This document shows, in pieces, positions 1 to 6,345 of a stretch of 7,857 nt of DNA; the first letter of the stretch is position 1, and every line of letters begins with the position of its first letter. The stretch comes from Syntrophaceae bacterium (lineage in GTDB: Bacteria > Desulfobacterota > Syntrophia > Syntrophales > UBA2185). The translations under genes and the position numbers were made by a program. The notes below the pieces were generated by a model, which was given only the letters and a program-made list of their open reading frames with translations, did not search any database and was not told the DNA's origin. Where the stretch lies: the NCBI GenBank assembly GCA_003508565.1, contig DNUI01000067.1, positions 1 through 7,857 on the forward strand, read 5' to 3'.

Positions 1-285
1 ATTGCAACGGATAAAACTGTCTTTCCCAGGGCGATGTTTGCCTTTGCCGCGGTTGCTCTTGACAGTCCCGTAGGGTTTGCTTTGGATCAGGATACAGGGG
101 GAGCTATCCGGGCCGCGGGCAGATGTGATGTGTATATGGGAGTCGGCGACCATGCCGCCGAACTTGCCGGCAGTACATACCGCGAAGGGCGGCTTTATTA
201 CCTTTTCATCAAACCTCATAGCGATCAGATTGTGGGGTACAGCGGACAGAAGAACACAAGGTTATTGAATATCAAAGGGAATTAG
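1..285 (+). CDS. mltA: MltA-type membrane-bound lytic murein transglycosylase, C-terminal part (5' truncated)
   Basis: The frame is open from base 1 and ends at TAG 283-285, giving the last 94 residues. They carry the 3D-domain signature of MltA: a QDTGGAI motif, then RCDVYMGVG, then a GRLYYLFIK strand, with the conserved acidic residues of both motifs present. In the family this region forms the double-psi barrel part of the active site, which cleaves the MurNAc-GlcNAc bond to leave 1,6-anhydro-muropeptides. The protein is normally an outer-membrane lipoprotein facing the periplasm. The N-terminus, and so any lipobox, lies outside the window. The ATG at 34 is internal, because recognisable family sequence continues upstream of it. 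About 20 residues follow the last conserved strand, a slightly long tail. No clear terminator follows; a 6-bp hairpin at 331-345 lacks a T tract. Confidence 0.85.
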   Translation: MATDKTVFPRAMFAFAAVALDSPVGFALDQDTGGAIRAAGRCDVYMGVGDHAAELAGSTYREGRLYYLFIKPHSDQIVGYSGQKNTRLLNIKGN

Positions 286-566
286 CTGGCAATGAGTATC
301 ACCTTCTTTCGGTGTGCCGGCTGGCCTTCCGCCCTTTGTAAGGGCACTATACTACTTCCTGCTACCAACAAATCGTCAGCCTAGACGACAACACAGGGAT
401 TCAATGCGAAATACACACAATTCACGTCCGACGACATTGACACCACCCTATCATTTTGTGGCCCATATTTAATTGACATACAAGACAGCGTTTCCTATAC
501 TTCCCCCATAAAAAAATTTCCTGTCAAGAATTATCAATGTGAGAAGGTAAGGGCTCCTTTAATCAA
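286..566. other. Intergenic region between mltA and the MFS gene
   Basis: No coding frame is convincing here. It contains a small perfect hairpin at 331-345 (6-bp stem, 3-base loop, no T tract), the promoter block at 457-501, and an A/T-rich leader with a purine-rich stretch at 541-553 that may serve as the MFS ribosome-binding region. Confidence 0.6.
457..501 (+). promoter_or_regulatory. Near-consensus sigma70-type promoter for the MFS gene, copy 1 of a repeated block
   Basis: TTGACA at 473-478 and TATACT at 496-501 are separated by exactly 17 bases. Initiation near 508 would leave a leader of about 60 bases before the MFS start. The block from 457 to 501 matches 4267-4311 at 34 of 45 positions, including GTGGCC and the 16-base run tttaattgacatacaa across the -35 box. 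Alternative reading: these may be relics of a mobile-element end, some of which carry an outward -35 box. The sequence alone does not separate the two. Confidence 0.55.
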
Positions 567-1826
567 TTGGATCTACCTGATAACATAGGGACAAGAAACT
601 TTAGCGAGGGTATAAAAATATCCGGCACCTTCCGGGCTCTCCGCTATCCCGATTTCCGTAATATGTGGCTGGGACAACTCGGTCATGCGGCAACGATGTG
701 GATGGAACAAGTAGTGCGCCCCCTCCTTATCCTCGAGTTGACCGGCTCCCCCCTTCAGGTCGGATTTGTAGTAGCAGTAAGAATGATTCCCCAGTTTCTT
801 TTCGGGCTTCTTGCCGGTGTTGTAGCAGACAGGTACAACAAACGGCGCGTGTTGATGCTCAGCCAATCGATCACCATGATAATGCACCTCACGCTCGCTA
901 TCCTTATACTCACGGGAAGTATAGTAGTCTGGCACGTTTTCGTTACTGCTTTTATCTCCGGTGGCTCCATGGCTTTTAACCAGCCGGCAAGGCAATCCAT
1001 GATACCTCGCCTTGTTCCGTCAGACACAATACTCAACGCCGTCGCTCTGAATACCTCCGCTATGAACACCATGCGGGTGTTGGGAGCCGGTCTGGCCGGT
1101 GTATTGCTTATTTTTTTTGACTACGGGCATGTCTATCTGTTGAACGCCATTATTTTTATTTTTGTCATCTGGATGACAGCTAAAATTGCATTAGTGGAAG
1201 AAACTGTGGTTGATAACAAGACTTCAATACTTCATGACCTGATGGAGGGATTCCGCTATATGGCGGCTAACCGCCGTGTATTATATCTGGTGGGTATGGC
1301 ACTTATTCTTTTCGTAGTCGGACAACCCTATCAGCAAGTATACGTGCCTCTCCTGGCGCTTAGTGTCCTGCATATCGGACCTTCCGGTGCCGGGTGGATG
1401 CTGGCTCTCACCGGTCTGGGTGCCCTCATCGGCTCCCTTACGATGGCTTCTATCCGACAATTGCCCCGACGGGGTTTGATACTGATGAGTTTTCTCATCA
1501 TCTTCGGGTTAGCCTTGTTGCTCCTTTCGCAGAGCCGGTGGTTCCTCCTTTCTGCCATTGCTCTTATCATCGCCGGGGGTATGACGACAACCTATCATTC
1601 ATTAAACATCTCTCTGTTATTAGAACAATCACCACAGAATTTCCACGGACGCGTGCTAAGTCTCATGAGTCTTGACAGGGGCTTTGTTTCAGTCGGAGCT
1701 GTTATGGCCGGCGGCCTTGCAGAAGCATTGGGACCTCAATTCGGTCTTGCAGTCATCGCACTCACCTGCATTGGGATCACCGTTCCATTGTTTTTCTTTA
1801 TTCCAGCCCTCCGGGAAATCACCTAA
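567..1826 (+). CDS. MFS transporter, exporter of the EntS/MFS_3-like type
   Basis: A 419-residue inner-membrane protein with about 12 hydrophobic segments, the usual length for the major facilitator superfamily. A clear motif A (G-x-x-x-D-R-x-x-x-R-R) lies at residues 84-94 in the loop between helices 2 and 3. The N-terminal stretch TFRALRYPDFRNMWLGQ (21-37) is typical of the proton-driven exporter subgroup that includes enterobactin and multidrug exporters. A charged central loop (about 208-235) separates the two six-helix halves. The substrate cannot be read from the sequence. The start is TTG at 567: the frame is closed by TGA at 540-542, no ATG or GTG lies between, and the next in-frame ATG (residue 33) would remove part of the conserved N-terminus. 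The purine-rich stretch 541-553 is rather far upstream for an ideal Shine-Dalgarno, so translation may be modest. It lies behind the promoter at 473-501 and 356 bases before lnt, probably monocistronic. Confidence 0.88.
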   Translation: MDLPDNIGTRNFSEGIKISGTFRALRYPDFRNMWLGQLGHAATMWMEQVVRPLLILELTGSPLQVGFVVAVRMIPQFLFGLLAGVVADRYNKRRVLMLSQSITMIMHLTLAILILTGSIVVWHVFVTAFISGGSMAFNQPARQSMIPRLVPSDTILNAVALNTSAMNTMRVLGAGLAGVLLIFFDYGHVYLLNAIIFIFVIWMTAKIALVEETVVDNKTSILHDLMEGFRYMAANRRVLYLVGMALILFVVGQPYQQVYVPLLALSVLHIGPSGAGWMLALTGLGALIGSLTMASIRQLPRRGLILMSFLIIFGLALLLLSQSRWFLLSAIALIIAGGMTTTYHSLNISLLLEQSPQNFHGRVLSLMSLDRGFVSVGAVMAGGLAEALGPQFGLAVIALTCIGITVPLFFFIPALREIT

Positions 1827-2182
1827 CCGACACGTATAGCCGCTATGATCTTTTTACGAAGCCGTCATCAATGCAGGGATATTCCTGGTCGTTATCATAG
1901 GTATTTATTGTTTATTTCAAACCGTCATTTTCCATTTTTTGCTGTCAAATATAGGGGAAGATAATTGAACTACCAAATGTTGTGGCGTCACGGGTACAGT
2001 TGCTGGAATTTTTTGAGTGTCATAACGGGATATATTTGAGCATACGTGTCTCAATTTCTTGTGGAACGATTGTGCGCTTCATTCTATCTGCCATAGCTGC
2101 GCAACATGAGCTTACTCTTGATTATGTTACCCCGGTGCGATACACTGCATCGCCATTATTCCACGAATGTTAAGGTTCTGAT
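1827..2182. other. Intergenic region between the MFS gene and lnt
   Basis: A/T-rich noncoding stretch. A GTG-initiated 63-codon frame at 1982-2173 has no recognisable family, no clear ribosome-binding site and an unusual composition, so I do not call it a gene. I see no intrinsic terminator with a T tract after the MFS stop. The only site I can support is the putative lnt promoter at 2118-2146. Confidence 0.55.
2118..2146 (+). promoter_or_regulatory. Putative sigma70-type promoter for lnt
   Basis: TTGATT (2118-2123) and TACACT (2141-2146) are separated by 17 bases. Transcription from about 2153 would give a 30-base leader containing a TAAGG ribosome-binding sequence ahead of the lnt ATG at 2183. 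Each box differs from consensus at one or two positions. Confidence 0.4.
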
Positions 2183-3784
2183 ATGTTACCGCGCGCAATA
2201 ACTATGGACTTGCTGCCCTGGATTGCCGCCATCGCGGGCGGCATTCTGGCGTTCTTGGGCTACGCCGGCTTTGACCAGTTTTATCTAGCATGGATATGCC
2301 TCGTGCCCATACTGTGGGCGATTCGCGGGCAGAGTCCAGCCCGTGCGTTCCTCATGGGATGGGTTGCAGGCATTGTAGGGCACGGTGGTGGTTTCTACTG
2401 GATCGTGTATATGTTCCAGCAATTCGCGGGGCTGGCATGGCCCCTCGCGGCGCTTGGATTGTTGCTTATTGCTGCGGCAAACGGCATCGTGTTTGCGGCA
2501 TGGGCATGGGCCACACGGTTGATCACCCGCGATACCGGCTGGAGCGTGGTCTTGGTTTCCCCCGTCGTGTGGACTGCCCTCGAAAATTTCTGGCCCCAGA
2601 TTTTTCCTAACTACCTCGGCGCAAGCCAGTATAAGCTCATCCTTCTGACGCAAATCGCGGATGTGACGGGCATTCTCGGTGTTACTTTTCTCGTCGTATA
2701 TACCAACTCCGTGATCTATGCGGTGATCGAACGGTGGGTCGAGAAGCGATTCTTCTCCTTTCGCCCGGTGGTGGTCTACGCGGCTGTGATCGCGTTGGTA
2801 TCTGCTTACGGCGCAGTCCGCATTAGCATCATTGACAAGGGCGCCTTTATCGCCGAGAAGCTGACCGTCGGCGTGGTTCAGACAAACATTGGGGCAGGGG
2901 AGAAGCATCATGACCCTGGCCGTTTTCTTCGTGAACATCAGGAGATGTCCAGGAAACTCATCACCATCAATTCTCTCGACCTTGTTGTATGGCCTGAGAA
3001 CGTCTACAGTTTCAACCTCATATACCGTGAGGGGCATCTGCCGACCGGTGTGCTTGACGGCCTGCGCATACCTACGTTATCCGGCGCAGTCTTGCGTGTT
3101 GACCGGAACGGCGGCCCCCACTTCTACAACAGCGCGGTACTCGCAGACGGGATGGGTAAAATCCTCGGTATCTACGACAAGATGGTTCTCGTGCCCTTCG
3201 GCGAATTCATCCCCTTCGGCGACACATTTCCATGGTTGTACTCGTGGTCTCCCTACTCGAGCCGGTTTTGGCCCGGAGAGAATAAGGAGCCACTCATGCT
3301 CGGCAGGCATGTGCTCTCAGTAAGCATATGCTACGAGGATATCTTTCCCGGACATATCCGCATGCTGATGAGCGGCGGGCGTTTTCGCCAGGTTCCTGAG
3401 GCGATGTTCAACCTGACCGACGATTCCTGGTACGGCAATACGGTAGAGCCAATGGAGCACCTGGTCCTCGCGAGCTTCCGGGCGATCGAGCACCGGCGAT
3501 CCCTCATTCGGGCCACAAATACAGGCGTGTCCGCCATCATAGACCCGGTGGGTCGAATAGACCATCGAATCGTGCAGTGGACGAGGGGGACACTTGTCGG
3601 CAGGGTCCCGATGATGCAAGGTCGGACGGTCTATGCCGTACTGGGGGACTGGATGGGTTGGCTGTGTGCCCTCCTCGCCCTCCTCGGCATTGTCAATGCG
3701 TACCGGTTGGCTCGTCGTCATCTCGAGAACAAGAAGACATATGATGGCAAAGAGAAAAAGCGCCACAAACGACCGCGGAAATAA
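2183..3784 (+). CDS. lnt: Apolipoprotein N-acyltransferase
   Basis: A 533-residue inner-membrane enzyme that transfers an acyl chain from phospholipid to the free N-terminal amine of apolipoproteins, the last step of lipoprotein maturation. Hydrophobic segments fill about residues 10-215, then a periplasmic nitrilase domain (about 226-485), then a final membrane segment (488-510), the standard Lnt layout. The nitrilase triad is visible: Glu272 in VVWPEN, Lys333 in YDKMVLVPFGEF and Cys383 in SICYED, with the auxiliary Glu341 and the NLTDDSWYG loop (410-418) also present. ATG 2183 is chosen because TAAGG precedes it by 7 bases; ATG 2204 (residue 8) is possible. The last 20 or so residues form a very basic Lys/Arg tail before TAA 3782-3784. 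By eye the gene is richer in G+C than the genes to its right. It is not obviously in an operon with mltA or the MFS gene. Confidence 0.95.
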   Translation: MLPRAITMDLLPWIAAIAGGILAFLGYAGFDQFYLAWICLVPILWAIRGQSPARAFLMGWVAGIVGHGGGFYWIVYMFQQFAGLAWPLAALGLLLIAAANGIVFAAWAWATRLITRDTGWSVVLVSPVVWTALENFWPQIFPNYLGASQYKLILLTQIADVTGILGVTFLVVYTNSVIYAVIERWVEKRFFSFRPVVVYAAVIALVSAYGAVRISIIDKGAFIAEKLTVGVVQTNIGAGEKHHDPGRFLREHQEMSRKLITINSLDLVVWPENVYSFNLIYREGHLPTGVLDGLRIPTLSGAVLRVDRNGGPHFYNSAVLADGMGKILGIYDKMVLVPFGEFIPFGDTFPWLYSWSPYSSRFWPGENKEPLMLGRHVLSVSICYEDIFPGHIRMLMSGGRFRQVPEAMFNLTDDSWYGNTVEPMEHLVLASFRAIEHRRSLIRATNTGVSAIIDPVGRIDHRIVQWTRGTLVGRVPMMQGRTVYAVLGDWMGWLCALLALLGIVNAYRLARRHLENKKTYDGKEKKRHKRPRK

Positions 3785-3787
3785 TGA

Positions 3788-4051
3788 TTTAAAGAGGAAC
3801 GGATATTCCCCATCTGTTATTCAACGGCAAGGTCTCTTATCAGAAAGCTTGGCGCGAAGCTGAATGTGCATGTTTCACCACACGATTTCAGGAGATATTC
3901 GGCTTCGTATGCCAGCAGAAACGGTATTCCCCTTGAAATAGTATCGAAAGTAATCTTGAGGCATCGGGATTTGAAAACCCCCCAGGTCTATCTTGGGAAA
4001 ATAAGTGATTCTGAGGCAATCAGATGGATGGACATCCTGCATGGAAAATAA
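3788..4051 (+). pseudogene. Tyrosine recombinase (phage-type integrase) C-terminal remnant
   Basis: From 3788 one frame encodes the C-terminal catalytic half of a tyrosine recombinase, ending at TAA 4049-4051. Counting from the ATG at 3866, box II is intact: His6 and Arg9 in SPHDFRR, His33 in ILRHRDL and the nucleophile Tyr42 in QVYLG, with correct family spacing. The frame is closed just upstream by TAA and TGA (3782-3787), so the core-binding domain and box I with its catalytic Arg are absent. Family members are about 200-400 residues long, against about 87 codons here, so this cannot be an active recombinase. The ATG at 3866 is internal to the homology and need not be a start. It begins 3 bases after the lnt stop, so the deletion or rearrangement junction lies at or near the end of lnt. 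No tRNA or recognisable attachment site is next to it. Confidence 0.75.
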
Positions 4052-4266
4052 AACCGACAAGCATTACCCCTGGAAACAATGAGGTCTTTGGGGGAAATTA
4101 CCTGCACACCAATAGCCTTTTATGATCCTTCAGGAATGTAGATTGCTATGTTACGACCTGAAATTAATAGGCATGCCTTCCTTGCATGTATACTTTATTT
4201 TGATGCGTAATAATTCTATCGAGACTTAGAATACTCATGGATGAAAATATCTCACTACCCATGTCG

Positions 4267-4311
4267 TGTGGCCAGTTTTTAATTGACATACAAAAGATGA
4301 TTTCTTATAAA
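4267..4311 (+). promoter_or_regulatory. Near-consensus sigma70-type promoter, copy 2 of the repeated block
   Basis: TTGACA (4283-4288) and TATAAA (4306-4311) are separated by 17 bases. The block matches 457-501 at 34 of 45 positions with no gap, including GTGGCC and the 16-base run over the -35 box. A start near 4318 would give a leader of about 230 bases before the ATG at 4549, spanning the inverted repeats at 4385-4491. This is the best candidate promoter for the three exported-protein genes. Confidence 0.5.
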
Positions 4312-4384
4312 CCTTTCAAGATAGCAATGAGTCCTTGCGCAATTTTTGATTCCCGTCTAAAATTGGCAAATATTCCCCAATGGA

Positions 4385-4401
4385 TGAGGAATACTTCCTC
4401 A
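4385..4401 (+). repeat. Perfect 7-bp hairpin in the leader
   Basis: TGAGGAA and TTCCTCA pair perfectly around a 3-base TAC loop. The sequence after the stem is A-rich rather than a T tract, so it does not look like an intrinsic terminator on this strand. Confidence 0.5.
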
Positions 4402-4431
4402 AAATAGTGGAAACAGTTCATGGGAGCATTG

Positions 4432-4491
4432 CAGCAAGATATTGATATTACATAGTAATACATTGGCTTCCTCCTGGTACATATCTTGCTG
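4432..4491 (+). repeat. 11-bp perfect inverted repeat enclosing a nested hairpin
   Basis: CAGCAAGATAT (4432-4442) is the exact reverse complement of ATATCTTGCTG (4481-4491). The 38 bases between contain a second perfect palindrome, TATTAC-ATA-GTAATA (4446-4460). It ends 57 bases before the ATG at 4549. It may be a folded regulatory leader RNA, or the ends of a very small mobile element; I see no clear target-site duplication. Confidence 0.6.
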
Positions 4492-4548
4492 ATTCATATA
4501 TAGATAATAAAAAGATTTTAATATACAGTACATGAAAAGCAAAAAACG

Positions 4549-4974
4549 ATGGGAAGCGTAACTAATTCCAGAAACTCAATCAGTAAAATTATCGCGCTCA
4601 TTATTTTGGCTGCAGGAATGGGTATTGCACTGCCTCTTGCTGCCGGAGGAGACACCTTTATGGTACCAATCAATGTTCAGGTGAAGGCAGCGTTTCCGAT
4701 ATCATCAGATTTGCAGAGCAGATTGATCACAGTAACAAAGGATCTCATACGAAACAACTTTTCCGAAATATTGGCAAAGAGCTCTTCTTCAAATGCAGAA
4801 ACAACTATTTTAGAAAAAACCTCCAAGGGGTATATTGTGGAGGTACGGGTCGTGAGCTTATTCAAGGCGACCTTTACTGCCCAGATGTCAAGAATTGAGT
4901 TTGCGTATGAAGACGATCAAGTAAGGCTCCGTGCGGTCGAGCCGTCTTTTCAACCGAAATGGGAGGGAAGGTAA
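4549..4974 (+). CDS. Exported small protein, stand-alone copy of the N-terminal domain of the downstream caspase-like protein
   Basis: A 141-residue protein of no family I recognise. Residues 1-32 form a signal peptide: polar N-region, hydrophobic core at 14-31, likely cleavage after Ala32 (LAA/GG). The mature part is about 109 residues with no cysteine or histidine, predicted as a mixed alpha/beta domain. From residue 59 it aligns without gaps to residues 50-119 of the next protein, with 31 of 70 identical; the shared core pattern is AET-x2-L-x2-T-x-KGY followed by T-x-TA-x-MSR-x-EF. It lacks any equivalent of that protein's linker and catalytic-like domain. ATG 4549 is the first ATG after the in-frame stop at 4519-4521; the next one (residue 24) would destroy the signal peptide. 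No good Shine-Dalgarno precedes it, only A-rich sequence. The next gene begins 144 bases downstream. Inferred role: trans-acting prodomain-like inhibitor or partner. Confidence 0.75.
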   Translation: MGSVTNSRNSISKIIALIILAAGMGIALPLAAGGDTFMVPINVQVKAAFPISSDLQSRLITVTKDLIRNNFSEILAKSSSSNAETTILEKTSKGYIVEVRVVSLFKATFTAQMSRIEFAYEDDQVRLRAVEPSFQPKWEGR

Positions 4975-5062
4975 AATCGTCATTCAACATAAATCAAATT
5001 ACGGAAAGGGGGTGTATTATAGAAATATATTCTTTATTGAGCAGAACTGAAAATATAAGGTG

Positions 5063-5090
5063 TGGATGGCGGGAGTCGTGAAGCCATCCA
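5063..5090 (+). repeat. 8-bp perfect stem-loop between the first and second exported-protein genes
   Basis: TGGATGGC (5063-5070) pairs perfectly with GCCATCCA (5083-5090) around a 12-base loop. It ends 13 bases before the GGAGG ribosome-binding site (5104-5108) of the next gene. The bases after it are A-rich, so it is not a terminator on this strand. Possible roles are mRNA stabilisation or processing between cistrons. Confidence 0.55.
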
Positions 5091-5118
5091 AAACGAAAAA
5101 AATGGAGGTTTATAATAT

Positions 5119-6240
5119 ATGGCATACAGCAAACCATACCGACTTATTTCTATTCTCATGCTGGTGGCGGTATTCATTCTCTCGTCGCCACTTGTCAGTA
5201 TTGCGGGTGAAGAGTTAGCCGTAAAATTAAAATCAAAAGTACAATTAAACCAGGAAACCCAGAACAAACTCATCGGCGCATCCCGGGAGCTGATTACAAA
5301 AAATTTCTCTGCCGATTTCGCACGGGGTATCGGCAGCAGAGCTGAAACAAATGTTCTCAGGCAAACAGCGAAGGGTTATGTCGCAGAAACGATCGTCCTC
5401 AATCTTCTTAAAAACACCTACACCGCAGAGATGTCAAGGTTGGAGTTTTCTCTCGAGGCGGGGAAAACTAAACTTCTCAATATCAAAAGGAATTATCGAC
5501 CGAGCTTCGCTGAGACTATGAAAGCGGTAGCAGCAGATGCGAAACTCCAGAATGAAAAACAAAAACTGAATATATTCAAGGCGGGGAAAGTGCCGGACGA
5601 CCCTCGTCAATTTAAGACTGATGCGTTGATTAAGGAGGCAGAGGCTGCAGAGGCGCGTGAAGCTCATCATTCATGGTGGAACGCCCGCGGATTGGCCAAT
5701 ACAGGTGCCTCGGGGGTACCCTCGGCAGTTGCCATGACCAATAACATACACGCCGTTATGTATCACAGGTTCGGCGGTTACGCGGCAAAACGTATTGGTG
5801 CAGCGAGTACAGAGGCAGAAATCACGGATTTTTTAAAGAATGATACCTATCTCCTCGCCTGGAACAATATCGGCCACGGCGTGACAAGCACAAGCGGCTC
5901 TCCATGTTATGGCCTGGTGCAGTGGGGAGGTACGATGTGGTATAACGAAATCGCTGCCATATCACCTCCGAGAGGACTTTACCATTCCGTATCACTGACA
6001 AACTCCTGTAACTCTTTTAAAAATCCCCTTAACGCAGCCATATGGTCCCGGGGCCCCAGAACCTACATCGGGGGGAATATAAATCTGCCCATAGGCAGGT
6101 CAGAGACTGCGGCGTACCATTTCTGGTACCGCACGTTGTTGTTAAAATGGCCTATGGCAACGGCATTAAACAAAGCCCAGCAAGACTTGGGCTTCCCCAT
6201 GGGTACTTTTGGCCTGAGGGGCTGGGGCGGAGCCTTCTAA
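5119..6240 (+). CDS. Exported caspase-fold (clan CD/CHAT-like) putative cysteine peptidase with N-terminal prodomain-like region
   Basis: A 373-residue protein. Signal peptide 1-29, likely cleaved after SIA (Ala29). Residues 33-132 are the domain shared with the upstream 141-residue protein. Residues 133-190 are a charged, Ala/Lys/Glu-rich, probably helical linker. Residues 195-373 look like a clan CD peptidase: hydrophobic strand LLAWNN then IGHG (His253), hydrophobic strand HSVSLT then NSC (Cys297), then helix, RGPRTYIGG strand, SETAAYHFWYRTLL helix and an ALNKAQ helix. That element order is known for CHAT/caspase-type domains, whose dyad is the His of GHG and the Cys after the next long strand. 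Only two cysteines exist (263, 297). A good GGAGG lies 10 bases before ATG 5119. The signal peptide implies periplasmic or extracellular action. Protease activity is inferred from pattern only; the domain is short and could be a non-peptidase relative. Confidence 0.7.
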   Translation: MAYSKPYRLISILMLVAVFILSSPLVSIAGEELAVKLKSKVQLNQETQNKLIGASRELITKNFSADFARGIGSRAETNVLRQTAKGYVAETIVLNLLKNTYTAEMSRLEFSLEAGKTKLLNIKRNYRPSFAETMKAVAADAKLQNEKQKLNIFKAGKVPDDPRQFKTDALIKEAEAAEAREAHHSWWNARGLANTGASGVPSAVAMTNNIHAVMYHRFGGYAAKRIGAASTEAEITDFLKNDTYLLAWNNIGHGVTSTSGSPCYGLVQWGGTMWYNEIAAISPPRGLYHSVSLTNSCNSFKNPLNAAIWSRGPRTYIGGNINLPIGRSETAAYHFWYRTLLLKWPMATALNKAQQDLGFPMGTFGLRGWGGAF

Positions 6241-6252
6241 TTAATGAACTAT

Positions 6253-6281
6253 GGATTTCCTCATTATGATGGAGGGAATCC
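6253..6281 (+). repeat. 10-bp stem-loop after the caspase-like gene
   Basis: GGATTTCCTC (6253-6262) pairs with GAGGGAATCC (6272-6281) with a single G-T wobble and a 9-base loop. It lies 12 bases after the TAA of the caspase-like gene, and no T tract follows. Together with the hairpin at 6298-6327 it fills most of the gap to the next start. Confidence 0.5.
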
Positions 6282-6297
6282 ATTGTACAATCCTGGT

Positions 6298-6327
6298 GGG
6301 AGGGCAAAACGATTCAATCGCCCTCCC
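6298..6327 (+). repeat. 8-bp G/C-rich perfect stem-loop ahead of the third exported-protein gene
   Basis: GGGAGGGC (6298-6305) pairs perfectly with GCCCTCCC (6320-6327) around a 14-base loop. It ends 18 bases before the chosen ATG at 6346. The bases after it (TTCCCAAATAAAA) are not a convincing terminator tail. It could be a processing or stability element, or a weak attenuator lowering expression of the third gene. Confidence 0.6.
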
Positions 6328-6345
6328 TTCCCAAATAAAAAGAAT

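Larger units (their letters stand above)
4052..4548. other. Long intergenic region and leader upstream of the exported-protein cluster
   Basis: About 500 bases without a supported gene. It contains the second promoter-like block (4267-4311) and, downstream of it, several perfect inverted repeats (4385-4401, 4432-4491 with nested 4446-4460, and a weak 5-bp one at 4362-4381). A ten-codon frame with ATG at 4532 and stop at 4559-4561 overlaps the start of the next gene in another frame. It could be a leader peptide or chance. Confidence 0.6.

Noticed and set aside
253..285. Resemblance of the MltA C-terminus (LLNIKGN) to residues 119-125 of the caspase-like protein (LLNIKRN)
   Set aside because: Too short (about 17 bases) and without flanking similarity; MltA identity is clear from its own motifs, so this is taken as coincidence.
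331..345. Hairpin after mltA considered as an intrinsic terminator
   Set aside because: The 6-bp stem with a 3-base loop is followed by ACTATACT rather than a T tract.
573..995. 140-codon minus-strand frame opposite the MFS gene
   Set aside because: Antisense shadow of the MFS gene, with low-complexity composition and no recognisable motif.
1982..2173. 63-codon GTG-started frame between the MFS gene and lnt
   Set aside because: No ribosome-binding site and no family resemblance; it also runs through the likely lnt promoter.
2285..3037. 250-codon open frame on the minus strand opposite lnt
   Set aside because: It is a shadow of the G+C-rich lnt coding sequence; its translation is rich in His, Cys and Arg without any domain pattern, and lnt itself is unmistakable.
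3633..3863. 76-codon plus-strand frame overlapping the end of lnt and the recombinase stub
   Set aside because: It overlaps two better-supported frames and shows no motif; the Lys/Arg-rich part merely reads the lnt tail out of frame.
5063..5090. Riboswitch (for example GEMM/cyclic-di-GMP type) before the caspase-like gene
   Set aside because: Only a simple hairpin is visible; I cannot find the conserved junction or tetraloop elements of that class.
6244..6345. Longer N-terminus of the third exported protein starting at ATG 6244
   Set aside because: It would place 34 atypical residues, encoded by two stem-loops, before a textbook signal peptide starting at 6346.
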